Positions 54,079-63,976 of a stretch of DNA of 64,000 nt are shown here, piece by piece. The stretch comes from Myxococcales bacterium (GTDB lineage Bacteria > Myxococcota_A > Polyangia > Haliangiales > Haliangiaceae), in contig CANKMW010000008.1 of the NCBI GenBank assembly GCA_947483555.1, forward strand, positions 81,931 to 145,930, in the 5' to 3' direction. Numbering within the stretch: the first letter of the stretch is position 1; every line of letters starts with the position of its first letter. A program made the position numbers and the translations under genes. The notes beneath the pieces were generated by a model. That model did not search any database. It saw only the letters and a list, made by a program, of their open reading frames with translations, and had not been told where the DNA came from.

Positions 54079-57000
54079 ATGCACCCGTCATGCCCACGGT
54101 CCGAGACCCGGCTCGCCGGCGCGCGCTTCGCCCGCGGGTCGATGGTGGCGCTGCTCGCCGTCACCGCCTGCGGCTCGGGCGCGGCCACCACGATCGACGC
54201 CGGTCTCGACGGCAGCGGCCCCAACGCCGGCCTGGCGGTCGGCACGGCGTGCAGCCTGGCGACCCAGTGCGATAGCCCGACCTCGCCCGAATGCCTGAGC
54301 GAGCTGAAGCCGCTGGCGTCCCTGGCCGGCGTGCCGGCCGAGCTCGCCGACCTCGGCCTGACGTTTCCGGATGGCTACTGCTCGAGCGTCCTCAACTGTG
54401 GCGGCGACGCCGACTGCGGCGCGCGCGGCGCCTGCTACCGGCCGTTTCGCGACGTCACCGCCCAGACCTTGCGCGACCTCGAGCCGCCGCTCGGCGTGTC
54501 GGCCGGCACCCTCGACTTCTTGCCCAGCTACGGCGTCTGCTTGCGCGGCTGCGCGGCGGCCTCCGACTGCGAGGTCGGCCAGCTGTGCGAGCCGCCGCTC
54601 ACCGATTTCGTCTCGCTGGTGCCGGGCGCGCTCAACGACACGCCCTACTGCGTGCCCGACCCGGCCTGCCCGCCGACCGGGTGCACCGCCGGTCCGTGCA
54701 GTCCCAACCCGTGTCAGAACGGCGGCAGCTGTGCGCCGGCCGGGACCAGCTTCACCTGCACCTGCGCCGACGGCTGGTCGGGGACCACCTGTGCGACCCA
54801 GACCATCGTGCCCGATCGCGAGATCGGCGAGGTGTGCACCGCCGATGCCCAGTGCGACGTGCGCGGCACGCCACGCTGCCTGCACGAGCTCCATCCGCTG
54901 ATGTCGGTGCTGCCGCCGACCGAGTTCCTGGCCACGATCGGCCTCGACTTCCCGCGCGGCTACTGCTCCAACCAGCCCAACTGCGCGTCGAACATCGAGT
55001 GCGGCTCGCACGGCAAGTGCCTGGCGCCGTTCCGCAACGTCACCGAGCAGACCTTCCGCGACCTCGAGGGCACGTTCGATCCGCCGCTCGCCGCCGGCGC
55101 GCTCGACTTCCTCGGCGGCTACGGCGTGTGCCTGCGCTCGTGTGCCGACGGGCTCGAGTGCTTCTCCGATCAGGCCTGCCAGCTGGTGATGGCCGAGTTC
55201 GTCGCGCAGGTTCCGGGTAGCACCAACCCGCAGACCTACTGCGTGCCCCACGACGACTGCCGCTTTTGCAACTCGCACGCCCATTGCGCGGTCGACGCCA
55301 GCGACAACGGCCAGTGCGTCTGCGACCCCGGCTACACCGGCAACGGCCTGACCTGCTCGGCGACCGGCGCCGGTGCCTGCGCGGCGGCGCCGTGCGAGAA
55401 CGGCGGGGTTTGCACCGACGGCGCCGACACCTCGTACACGTGCGCGTGTCCGACCGGCTACGGTGGCACCAACTGCCAGATCGCGGCCGCCTGCACACCG
55501 AACCCGTGCCTGAACGGCGGCAGCTGCGCGCCGACCGGGGCGACCACCTTCGCGTGCACCTGCCCGTCGGGCTACGCGGGCACGACCTGCCAGATCGTCA
55601 CGACCTGCCCCGGCTTGTCAGCGCCCAGCGATGGTGACGTCAGCGTCTCGTCGCAGGTCGCCGGTGGCGTGGCGCAGTACGAATGCGATACCGGCTACGT
55701 CCTCAGCGGCGGCGCGACCCGCACCTGCCAGGGCAACGGGACCTGGACCGGGAGCGCGCCAACCTGCATCGCGGTGTCGAGTCCGTGCGCGTCCTCGCCG
55801 TGCCAGCACGGCGGGGTGTGCACGCCAGGCGCCGGCACCAGCTACTCGTGCAGCTGCGCCGGCACCGGCTACACCGGGGCGACCTGCGCGACCGCGGTCG
55901 ATTGCGGCGCGCTGGCGCCGCCGAGCAACGGGACGATCGTCACCGCGCCACCGGCGTCGACCACGTTCGGGACCACCGCCACCTACGCGTGCAACGGCGG
56001 CTACACGCTGCTCGGCAACGCCACCCGCAGCTGCGACGCCGGCGGGAGCTGGAGCGGGACGGCACCGACCTGCTTGCTGCAGACCACCGATCCGTGCGCG
56101 CCCAACCCGTGCCTGAACAGCGGCACCTGCACGGCCAACGGAGGCAGCTACGTGTGTGCCTGCACGGCGGGCTACAACGGCATGAACTGCCAGACGCCGT
56201 TCGACTGCGGTGCGCTGTCGGCACCCGCCAACGGCACGGTCGCCGCCGGCTCGACGACGGTGGGCGCCACCGCGACCTACGGCTGCAACGCCAACTACAC
56301 GCTGACCGGCGCGGCCACCCGCACCTGTCAGGCCAGTGGCTGGAGCGGATCGGCGCCGACCTGTGTCGCGTCGTCGTGCGGCCTGTACACCGACGTCGTC
56401 TACCGCTTGACCGGCACGTTCGAGATCCTGGGCACCACGTTTGGCGTCGGCAACCAGACCTTCACCGGCCTGACCAACAACGCGTCGACGCCACCGTTCG
56501 CCAGCGCCACCAACACCACGCCGTTCACCGGCGGCGGCACCTTCGCGCGCGGCTTCGCGCGGCTGCGCTTCACCAACAACGGCAGCGGCGCCCCGATCGC
56601 CGGCACGGTCCGGCTGGTCGAGTGGTACATGCCGCTCGAGTTCACGCAGACCAACGGCGCGACCCTCAACGCCAACAACGACCACAGCGTCGGCATCCTC
56701 GCCAACCCCGGCGCGCTGTCCAACTGCGGCGGCGGCGACGCCACCTGCACCAACCACACGCCGACGGTGAACCGGACCTGCGCGGCGAACGCGTCGGGCA
56801 CGCTGTCGGGAACCGGGTTGAGCTGGGCAACCTGCACGCCGGCGTGGACCGGCGCCAACAGCTGGAGCTACGCCGCGAGCGCGCGCAGCGCCAGCGGCGC
56901 CGGCTGCGCCGTCGGCTACGTCCAGTACGGCAACAACACGACGTCCTCGTCACTGGTGCCGGCCTCGGGCAAGGGCGATGCCTACCAGGTCTACAATCAA

Positions 57001-57183
57001 CAGCTCGCCGCGGTCACGTTCAGCGGCACCAGCTACCTGACCGCGACGTGGAGCATGGCGCGGATCCAGATCCCGAACGGGACCGGCCAGTCCAACACCT
57101 GGTTGACCGTCACCAGCGCCACGCCGATCGGCACCGACTGCGGGACCACGGCGAACGTGGATCTGGTCTGCAACGTCCAGTGA
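54079..57183 (+). CDS. Large cysteine-rich surface protein with EGF-like and Sushi-like modules
   Basis: A 1034-residue exported protein. After the signal region come two related Cys-rich blocks of about 150 residues (about 55-205 and 250-395), each with Gly-Tyr-Cys-Ser, Cys-Gly-x-x-Gly and Gly-Val-Cys-Leu-Arg. At least five EGF-like modules follow or intervene, with Cys-x-Asn-Gly-Gly-x-Cys and Thr-Cys-x-Cys patterns. Sushi/CCP-like modules carry Cys-Asp/Asn-x-Gly-Tyr-x-Leu-x-Gly and Gly-Ser/Thr-Ala-Pro-Thr-Cys ends. The C-terminal 270 residues form a beta-rich domain. Such animal-type adhesion modules are rare but known in Myxococcota. The likely role is surface adhesion or binding; the ligand is unknown. 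The start has AGGAGA upstream. Confidence 0.82.
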   Translation: MHPSCPRSETRLAGARFARGSMVALLAVTACGSGAATTIDAGLDGSGPNAGLAVGTACSLATQCDSPTSPECLSELKPLASLAGVPAELADLGLTFPDGYCSSVLNCGGDADCGARGACYRPFRDVTAQTLRDLEPPLGVSAGTLDFLPSYGVCLRGCAAASDCEVGQLCEPPLTDFVSLVPGALNDTPYCVPDPACPPTGCTAGPCSPNPCQNGGSCAPAGTSFTCTCADGWSGTTCATQTIVPDREIGEVCTADAQCDVRGTPRCLHELHPLMSVLPPTEFLATIGLDFPRGYCSNQPNCASNIECGSHGKCLAPFRNVTEQTFRDLEGTFDPPLAAGALDFLGGYGVCLRSCADGLECFSDQACQLVMAEFVAQVPGSTNPQTYCVPHDDCRFCNSHAHCAVDASDNGQCVCDPGYTGNGLTCSATGAGACAAAPCENGGVCTDGADTSYTCACPTGYGGTNCQIAAACTPNPCLNGGSCAPTGATTFACTCPSGYAGTTCQIVTTCPGLSAPSDGDVSVSSQVAGGVAQYECDTGYVLSGGATRTCQGNGTWTGSAPTCIAVSSPCASSPCQHGGVCTPGAGTSYSCSCAGTGYTGATCATAVDCGALAPPSNGTIVTAPPASTTFGTTATYACNGGYTLLGNATRSCDAGGSWSGTAPTCLLQTTDPCAPNPCLNSGTCTANGGSYVCACTAGYNGMNCQTPFDCGALSAPANGTVAAGSTTVGATATYGCNANYTLTGAATRTCQASGWSGSAPTCVASSCGLYTDVVYRLTGTFEILGTTFGVGNQTFTGLTNNASTPPFASATNTTPFTGGGTFARGFARLRFTNNGSGAPIAGTVRLVEWYMPLEFTQTNGATLNANNDHSVGILANPGALSNCGGGDATCTNHTPTVNRTCAANASGTLSGTGLSWATCTPAWTGANSWSYAASARSASGAGCAVGYVQYGNNTTSSSLVPASGKGDAYQVYNQQLAAVTFSGTSYLTATWSMARIQIPNGTGQSNTWLTVTSATPIGTDCGTTANVDLVCNVQ

Positions 57184-57216
57184 CGCCGGTGGACCGCGGC
57201 CGTGACCGCGGCCAGG

Positions 57217-58824
57217 TCAGTCGACGAGCACGCCGGGGTTGAGCACGCCGGCCGGATCGAGCGCGCGCTTGGCGGCGCGCAGCACGTCGCCGAACAGCGC
57301 CGGCCGCTCGCGGTCGTACCACGGCCGGTGCGTGCGGCCGACGGCGTGGTGGTGGGTGATGGTGCCGCCGGCCGCGTGCAGCGCCTCGGAGACCGCGACC
57401 TTGACCTCGCGCCACGCCGCCAGCTCGTCGCCGACCTTGGCCGGCCCCACGAACGTGTAATACGGTGCCGGGCCGTCGGGATAGACGTGCGTGAAGCGAC
57501 ACGAGACCAGGCCGCCACCGACGGTGCGGCGGAGGGCGTCGTGGGCCGCGGCGGTGACCGCGGCGTGAAAGCTCGCGAAGCGATCCCACGTGCACGCGGT
57601 CTCGAAGGTGTCGGCCATGACGCCGATCGAGACCAGCGCCGACTGCAGATACGGCGCCTCGACGAACGCCTTCTTCCAGGTGCCGGCCTCGCCGGCGCCG
57701 CCGCCGACCTCGCTGGCGTCGTCGCTGATCGTCGGCCCGCTGGCGACGGTGCCGCCATGATCGGCGGCCAGCTCGAGCGCGCGCGCCAGCGCCGGCCCCT
57801 GGTCGTGATCCGCGGACTCGAAGCCGAGCAGCATCACCGTGGTGCCGTCGAGCGCGACCTGGTGCAACAGACACTCGGCCGGATCGAGCACGCGGCAGTT
57901 GGCCGGGCGCAGGCCCGACTGCGCCAGCGCCCGCGCCGCGCTCGCGGCGTCGTCGAAGCGGCGATACTTCACCGTCGCGGCGGCGCGGAAGCGCGGCTTG
58001 CGCTGCACGCGCATCCAGGCCTCGGTGATCACGCCGAGCGCGCCCTCGGAGCCGATCCACAAGCGCTCGGGTGCCGGCCCGGCCCCCGACGCCGGCAAGC
58101 GCCGGGTCGCGACCACACCGCGCGGGGTGACCGCCGTGATCGCCTCGACGAAGTCGTCGATGTGCGTCGGCCCGGTGGCAAAATGACCACCGGCCCGGGT
58201 CGCGATCCAGCCGCCGAGCGTCGAGTGTTCGAACGACTGCGGGTAGTGGCGCAGCGTGAGGCCGTGGGCGGCGAGCGCGCGCTCGAGCGCGGGGCCGCGG
58301 GTGCCGGCGCCGGCGCGGACCGCGAGCGAGACGGCGTCGACCTCGTGGAGCCCGTCGAGGCGCTCGAGATCCAGGCTGGCGACGCCGGCGAAGTCGGCCC
58401 GACGTTCGGCGGCGACCTCGACGCCACCGACCACGCTGGTGCCGCCGCCGTAGGGCACGCACGCGACCCGCGCGTCGCTGCACCAGTCGAGGCATGCCGC
58501 CACCTCGGCGGCGTCGCGCGGCCGCAGCACGACGTCGGGGGCGGCGCCGAAGTCGCCGCGAAAGCCGCGCACCAGATCGGGATAGGCGCGGCCGTGGGCG
58601 TGGTGCGCGCGATCGTGGGGCGCCGCGGACGCCAGCTCGGCGAGCGCGGCCGGCGCCGCGATGCGCGCGGTCGGGACCCGTGCGTCCTCGTCGCGCGGCA
58701 GCGGTAACAGCGCCGCGTCGGCGCCGCCGGTGAGCGCGCGCGCCATCGTCGCCAGGCGTCGACGACCGGCGTCATCGGGGAACCGCTCGACGGTGCCCCA
58801 CGCCCACAGGCTGGGCCCGCTCAC
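57217..58824 (-). CDS. FAD-linked oxidase related to alkyldihydroxyacetonephosphate synthase
   Basis: A 535-residue flavoprotein. The FAD-binding PCMH-type domain (about 95-270) has Pro-Tyr-Gly-Gly-Gly-Thr-Ser-Val-Val-Gly-Gly and a Gly-Gly-Trp-Ile-Ala-Thr-Arg-Ala-Gly-Gly site. The C-terminal cap ends Ile-Thr-His-His-His-Ala-Val-Gly-Arg, then Asp-Pro-Ala-Gly-Val-Leu-Asn-Pro-Gly. The triple His motif is characteristic of AGPS, which makes the ether bond in ether lipids. Ether lipids are known signals in myxobacterial development, so the assignment fits the likely host. The GTG start at 58824 has no clear ribosome site; a longer upstream frame is not supported. Confidence 0.82.
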   Translation of the reverse strand: MSGPSLWAWGTVERFPDDAGRRRLATMARALTGGADAALLPLPRDEDARVPTARIAAPAALAELASAAPHDRAHHAHGRAYPDLVRGFRGDFGAAPDVVLRPRDAAEVAACLDWCSDARVACVPYGGGTSVVGGVEVAAERRADFAGVASLDLERLDGLHEVDAVSLAVRAGAGTRGPALERALAAHGLTLRHYPQSFEHSTLGGWIATRAGGHFATGPTHIDDFVEAITAVTPRGVVATRRLPASGAGPAPERLWIGSEGALGVITEAWMRVQRKPRFRAAATVKYRRFDDAASAARALAQSGLRPANCRVLDPAECLLHQVALDGTTVMLLGFESADHDQGPALARALELAADHGGTVASGPTISDDASEVGGGAGEAGTWKKAFVEAPYLQSALVSIGVMADTFETACTWDRFASFHAAVTAAAHDALRRTVGGGLVSCRFTHVYPDGPAPYYTFVGPAKVGDELAAWREVKVAVSEALHAAGGTITHHHAVGRTHRPWYDRERPALFGDVLRAAKRALDPAGVLNPGVLVD

Positions 58825-58886
58825 GCTCGCACCGCGGTGACGTCGATTGCCACGACGGCATCGAACCACGCCCCACGACCTGGGTC

Positions 58887-58892
58887 TATAGT
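58887..58892 (+). promoter_or_regulatory. Putative -10 hexamer (TATAGT) of the second YbjN-like gene
   Basis: TATAGT ends 7 nt before the ATG at 58900 with no ribosome-binding sequence. It is one of the clearest leaderless-type promoters in the window. Confidence 0.5.
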
Positions 58893-58899
58893 CCGCGCC

Positions 58900-59361
58900 A
58901 TGGCGGACTTTCCCGAGCTCGAAGAGCTGCTCACCCAGGCCGGCCTGCGCTCCAAGGCCGAGCCGATGGACAATGGCCTCTACCGCATGCAGTGGGGCTC
59001 GGCGTTCGTGATGGTCGGCGTCGCCGGCCAGGCGATCGTCGCGATCGCCCCGCTGTTCCGCCGGCCGCCCGCCGAGAAGACCGACCTGTTCTACAAGCGG
59101 CTGCTCGAGCACAACGCGTACATGGGTGGCATGGCGTCGTTCGCGATCCAGCCCGACGGCTGGGTGGTGCTGCACAGCGGGCGCTCGCGCAAGGGCATGG
59201 ACGCCCACGAGCTGGCGGTCATGATCTCGGGCGTCGGCCGCTTCGCCGACGAGTTCGACGACCAGCTCATCGACGAGTTCTTCGCCGCCCACGCGCCGCC
59301 CGATGACGACGGCGACGCGGCGGGCGACGACGGCGACGCCGGCGACGCGGCCTCGGCGTAG
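58900..59361 (+). CDS. YbjN/CesT-like protein with acidic tail
   Basis: A 153-residue soluble protein. Helix, beta sheet, helix order (Leu-Glu-Glu-Leu-Leu-Thr-Gln-Ala-Gly-Leu, then Gly-Leu-Tyr-Arg-Met-Gln-Trp-Gly-Ser, then Val-Val-Leu-His-Ser-Gly-Arg) resembles YbjN and CesT-type chaperones. The final 20 residues are almost all Asp, Gly and Ala. It is the second such protein in the window, not obviously linked to secretion genes. It precedes the zinc-ribbon membrane protein gene by 22 nt. Confidence 0.65.
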   Translation: MADFPELEELLTQAGLRSKAEPMDNGLYRMQWGSAFVMVGVAGQAIVAIAPLFRRPPAEKTDLFYKRLLEHNAYMGGMASFAIQPDGWVVLHSGRSRKGMDAHELAVMISGVGRFADEFDDQLIDEFFAAHAPPDDDGDAAGDDGDAGDAASA

Positions 59362-59383
59362 CCCCGATCATCGGACACGCCGC

Positions 59384-60544
59384 ATGGCCGCCAGCTCCAT
59401 CACCTGTCCGATCTGCGATCGCGAGAATGCGCGCGACGCCCGGCGCTGCCGATCGTGCGGCGCCGATTTCGAAGACGTCGACCTGGCGGCGCAGCTCGGG
59501 CGTCCGCTCGGCGGCGCGGGCGGCGGCGGCGATGACGAGGACATCAACCTGCTCGGCGACCGGTTCCTCGGCGTGCGCTGGCTCGGCCTCGAGGTCGGCG
59601 GCGATCTGAGGACGCTGGCGCTGATCGGCGGCCTGTGCTTCGCGGTGGCCGCCATCTTGCCGGTCAACCTCGACTTCGAAGGCGTCAAGGCGATGTGGTC
59701 CGTGGTCGGCAAGGGGCCGACGTTCGCGCTCCTGTTGCCGGTGGTGTGCGCGGCGCTCGGCATCGCGCTCGCGACCCCGCTGGGCCGGCTGCTGCCAGCG
59801 CCCGCCATCGCCGGTGCCCTGGTCGCCGGGGGCGCCGCCGTGCTGCTGTTCGGCGTCACGCCGCTGGGCAGCTCGTGCGCCTTGCCCGAGCGGACGCCGT
59901 GGCTGCTGTGGCTCGGTTTCCCGCTCGCCGCCGCCGGCGTCGTGGTGCGCGCCATGCGTCCGCGTGATTCCTACGTCCGCTGGGTCGTGGTCGGCGGCGC
60001 GGTGCTGGTGCTGGTCGGCATGGCCCTGCCGCACACCGACGCTCGCCCCTCGTTGCCTGGCGAGTACATGCTGTACATGCACGACGCCAACCTGCTCGAC
60101 AAGAGCCTGGCCGGCGCGTCGCTCGACGGCTTCGAGCATGACGTCATGGTCCGCTTCCTGTCGATGTGGCACCTGCTCGGCGTCGCGCTGATCGTGACCG
60201 CCGCCGCGTTGACCATCCCGACCCCGACCGGGCCCTGGGATCGGTTCGGGCTGGTGCTGCGTCCGATCGGGTTCGTGCTGGTGTTCTACATCCCGCTGAC
60301 GTTCGCGTTCTACACCGTCAACATCATGGGCTGGCGGGGCGCCGACTACGTGGTGTGGCAGGACCACTACCGCGACTGGGACAAGTTCACGAACGCGCTG
60401 TTCGCCGGTCGCGCGCGCACGCTCGCGGTCGCGCTGCCGGCAGCGGTGTGGATGGCCGCCGGCCTCGCCGGCCTGTGGGCCAGCGCGGTCGTGCCGCGGC
60501 TACCGACGCCACCCCGCGCCGCGCCGCCGCCGCCGCCGCGGTGA
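59384..60544 (+). CDS. Zinc-ribbon membrane protein
   Basis: A 386-residue protein. The N-terminal zinc ribbon is Cys-Pro-Ile-Cys-Asp-Arg (8-13) with Cys-Arg-Ser-Cys (22-25). An acidic Gly-rich linker follows, then about eight membrane helices from about 75 to 375. The loops contain little that is conserved. The protein probably senses or handles something at the inner membrane; no family is named. It ends in a Pro run one base from the convergent PfkB stop. Confidence 0.72.
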   Translation: MAASSITCPICDRENARDARRCRSCGADFEDVDLAAQLGRPLGGAGGGGDDEDINLLGDRFLGVRWLGLEVGGDLRTLALIGGLCFAVAAILPVNLDFEGVKAMWSVVGKGPTFALLLPVVCAALGIALATPLGRLLPAPAIAGALVAGGAAVLLFGVTPLGSSCALPERTPWLLWLGFPLAAAGVVVRAMRPRDSYVRWVVVGGAVLVLVGMALPHTDARPSLPGEYMLYMHDANLLDKSLAGASLDGFEHDVMVRFLSMWHLLGVALIVTAAALTIPTPTGPWDRFGLVLRPIGFVLVFYIPLTFAFYTVNIMGWRGADYVVWQDHYRDWDKFTNALFAGRARTLAVALPAAVWMAAGLAGLWASAVVPRLPTPPRAAPPPPPR

Positions 60545-60545
60545 C

Positions 60546-61484
<939 letters not shown>

Positions 61485-61498
61485 GGCCGATGGCCGTG

Positions 61499-61504
61499 TA
61501 CCAT
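61499..61504 (+). promoter_or_regulatory. Putative -10 hexamer (TACCAT) of the tandem-kinase gene
   Basis: TACCAT ends 8 nt before the GTG at 61513, a slightly long version of the leaderless spacing. It lies within the N-terminal extension that an upstream ATG at 61483 would add, and so argues for the GTG start. Confidence 0.35.
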
Positions 61505-61512
61505 CCCGCGCG

Positions 61513-63813
61513 GTGGCGATCAACGACGACCCTGCGGCTCTGAGCGCGGCCGGCCGCCACGCCGAGGCCGCCCGGGCCGCCGCCGCCGCCGGCGACCACG
61601 CGGCCGCCGCCGCGCTGTGGGAGCGAATCTGGGAGTTTGCGGCCGCCGCCCGGGCCTGGCAGGCCGCCGGCGAGGCCGGGCGCGCGCTGCGGGCGGCGAT
61701 CGAGGCCAAGGACGAGGCGCTGGTCGACGAGCTGGGCCGAGCCTTGACCGCCACCGACGACGGCGCCCGGATCGCGCTCGACGTCCTTGCCCGCCAGCGC
61801 CGCCACGGCGCGGCTGCCGAGCTCGCCGAGCGCCTCGGCGAGACCGAGCGCGCCATCGACCACTACCAGCGTGCCCACCGCGACCTCGACGCCGCCCGCC
61901 TGCTCGAGAGCGCCGGCCGCGATCGCGAGGCCGCGCGCGTGCTCGAGCGAGCCCTCGACCTCGTCATCGCCGAGGAGCGGCCCGAGGTCCACCTGCGGCT
62001 GGGTCGCATCCTCGAGCGCCGCGCCAGCCACGACGCCGCCGCCCGCCACCTGCAGGAGGCCACTCGCCCGCCGGCCACCGATGCGATCGCCGCCGAGGCC
62101 CGCCGCCACCTGATCGTCGCCCTGGCTGCGATGGGCCTGGCCGACGCCGCCCGCGCCACGTTGCTGGAGCTGCGCCGGGTGGCGCCCGAGACGCCCGCCG
62201 ATCTGCCCCAGTTCCTGCGCACCGCGCGCGCCGCCACGCCGGCGCCGGCCAGCGAGAAGGAGGTCGTCGCCGGACGCTACCACCTGGTCGCGCTGCTCGG
62301 CGCCGGAGCCGCCGGCCGCGTGTTTCGCGCCGTCGACGAGGTCAGCGGCCGCACCGTGGCGCTCAAGATGTTCTTCGCCGCCGGGGCCCGGGGCGGCGCC
62401 GCGTACGAGCGCTTCGTGCGCGAGAGTCGACTGGCGCAGGCGCTGCGCCATCCGGCGCTGGTCGAGGTCTACGATGTCTCGCTCGACCACGGCTTCCTGG
62501 TCATGGAGTACCTGGCCGGCGGCTCGCTGGCGCAGCGGCTGGCGGCTGGCGAACGGCTCGGTGGCGGCCAGGTCAGACGGCTCGCCCTCGAGCTGCTCGG
62601 TGGCCTCGAGCTCGCCCACCACCGCGGCGTGGTCCACCGCGACGTCAAGCCGGCCAACATCTTCCTCGACAGCCGCGGGACCGCCAAGCTGGGCGACTTC
62701 GGCGTCGCGCACCTCGTCGACCTCGGCCAGACCCAGACCGGCGGCTTGATCGGCTCGCTCGCGTACATGGCTCCCGAACAGATCACCGGGGCGCCGATCA
62801 CGATCGCCGCCGATCTGTACGCGCTCGGCGTCACGCTGTTCGAGGTCCTGACCGGGCGACTTCCGTTCCTGGGCCCCGACTTCGTCGCCCAGCACCTCGG
62901 CGAGACGGCCCCGGCGCCGAGCGTGGTGGCCACCGATGTCGCCCCGGGCTGGGATCCGATCATCGAGCGGCTGCTACGCAAGAGCCCGAGCGAGCGGCAA
63001 GGCTCGATCGCCGAGCTGCGCGGCGAGCTCGAGGTCCTGGAGCTCGGCGATCGCTCGGGCCCGGCGGTGGCGCTGCCACGGCCGCGCCGCGACAGCCGCC
63101 CGCACTCGATCGCCGAGCTGGCCGCCGACGAGCCGGCAGCGGTGGACGGTGGCCGCTACCAGTTCGAGACGCCGCTCGGCCAGACCGCGGTGTCACGCCT
63201 GTATCGCGCCGTCGATCGCGTGCTCGACCGATCGGTGGTGATCGAGCGCTTCGTCGACAGCGCCGAGGCCGAGCTGGCGATCGCGCGGGTGCTGGTGCTG
63301 GCGCGCGCCGGCAGCCCGTTCGTGCAGCGCGCCCTGTCGTTCGATCGCAGCGCGCGCAGCGTGGTCTTCGAGGCCCCGTCGGGGGCCCCGGTCAGCGAGG
63401 CCGCCACCGGCGAACGCGGCACCATCGCGATCGAGGCCAAGGATCTGCTGCGGCTGGTGAAGCGCCTGGCCCGCGCGGTGACCGCGATCCACGACGCCGG
63501 GGGCGTCCACGGCGCGATCACGCCGGCGACGGTCGTGATCGCCGATCCGTGGATCCCGACCCTGCTCGCATCCGGGCTGCCGCCGCCGGACCCCGGCGCG
63601 ACCAACGCCGACGACGTGCGCGCCGTGCTCGACGTGGCGGCCCGGATCGGTGGCGTTCCTCACGACGAGCTCACGGCGTCGCTGCTCGGCGCCGCCGCGA
63701 CACCGACGGTGGTGGCGGAGATGACCGCGCGGCCGCGCGGCACCGGACTCGAGCTCTACGTGTGGGCGGATGCGGTGGAGGTGCTGGCGCTGCGGGCCCG
63801 ACTGGAGCCGTGA
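61513..63813 (+). CDS. Ser/Thr kinase with TPR-like N-terminus and C-terminal pseudokinase
   Basis: A 766-residue protein. Residues 1-250 are Ala/Leu/Arg helical repeats of TPR or solenoid type. The first kinase domain (about 254-515) is complete: Gly-Ala-Gly-Ala-Ala-Gly loop, Lys in Ala-Leu-Lys-Met, His-Arg-Asp at 375-377, Asp-Phe-Gly at 395-397 and Ala-Pro-Glu. A second kinase-like domain (about 545-766) starts Gly-Gly-Arg-Tyr-Gln-Phe but has His-Gly-Ala instead of His-Arg-Asp near 666 and no Asp-Phe-Gly, so it is a pseudokinase. No membrane helix is seen. The start may instead be the ATG at 61483 (10 codons longer), which overlaps the divergent gene's start codon. Confidence 0.85.
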   Translation: MAINDDPAALSAAGRHAEAARAAAAAGDHAAAAALWERIWEFAAAARAWQAAGEAGRALRAAIEAKDEALVDELGRALTATDDGARIALDVLARQRRHGAAAELAERLGETERAIDHYQRAHRDLDAARLLESAGRDREAARVLERALDLVIAEERPEVHLRLGRILERRASHDAAARHLQEATRPPATDAIAAEARRHLIVALAAMGLADAARATLLELRRVAPETPADLPQFLRTARAATPAPASEKEVVAGRYHLVALLGAGAAGRVFRAVDEVSGRTVALKMFFAAGARGGAAYERFVRESRLAQALRHPALVEVYDVSLDHGFLVMEYLAGGSLAQRLAAGERLGGGQVRRLALELLGGLELAHHRGVVHRDVKPANIFLDSRGTAKLGDFGVAHLVDLGQTQTGGLIGSLAYMAPEQITGAPITIAADLYALGVTLFEVLTGRLPFLGPDFVAQHLGETAPAPSVVATDVAPGWDPIIERLLRKSPSERQGSIAELRGELEVLELGDRSGPAVALPRPRRDSRPHSIAELAADEPAAVDGGRYQFETPLGQTAVSRLYRAVDRVLDRSVVIERFVDSAEAELAIARVLVLARAGSPFVQRALSFDRSARSVVFEAPSGAPVSEAATGERGTIAIEAKDLLRLVKRLARAVTAIHDAGGVHGAITPATVVIADPWIPTLLASGLPPPDPGATNADDVRAVLDVAARIGGVPHDELTASLLGAAATPTVVAEMTARPRGTGLELYVWADAVEVLALRARLEP

Positions 63814-63845
63814 GCCGGGGCCGAGACTGAACCCGGGGTCATGCG

Positions 63846-63974
63846 GGCTTCGGCTTCGGTTTCGGTTTCGGTTTCGGTTTCGGTTTCGGTTTCGGTTTCG
63901 GTTTCGGTTTCGGTTTCGGTTTCGGTTTCGGTTTCGGTTTCGGTTTCGGTTTCGGTTTCGGTTTCGGTTTCGGT
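63846..63974 (+). repeat. GGTTTC hexanucleotide repeat, 19 perfect copies
   Basis: Two GGCTTC units then 19 uninterrupted GGTTTC units (63858-63971) and a partial unit, 32 nt after the kinase stop. The opposite strand reads as an alternating Thr-Glu frame, but that frame runs into antisense of the kinase gene, so I treat it as non-coding. As CGGTTT this is the longest and cleanest member of the CGGNNN family in the window. Confidence 0.95.
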
Positions 63975-63976
63975 CA

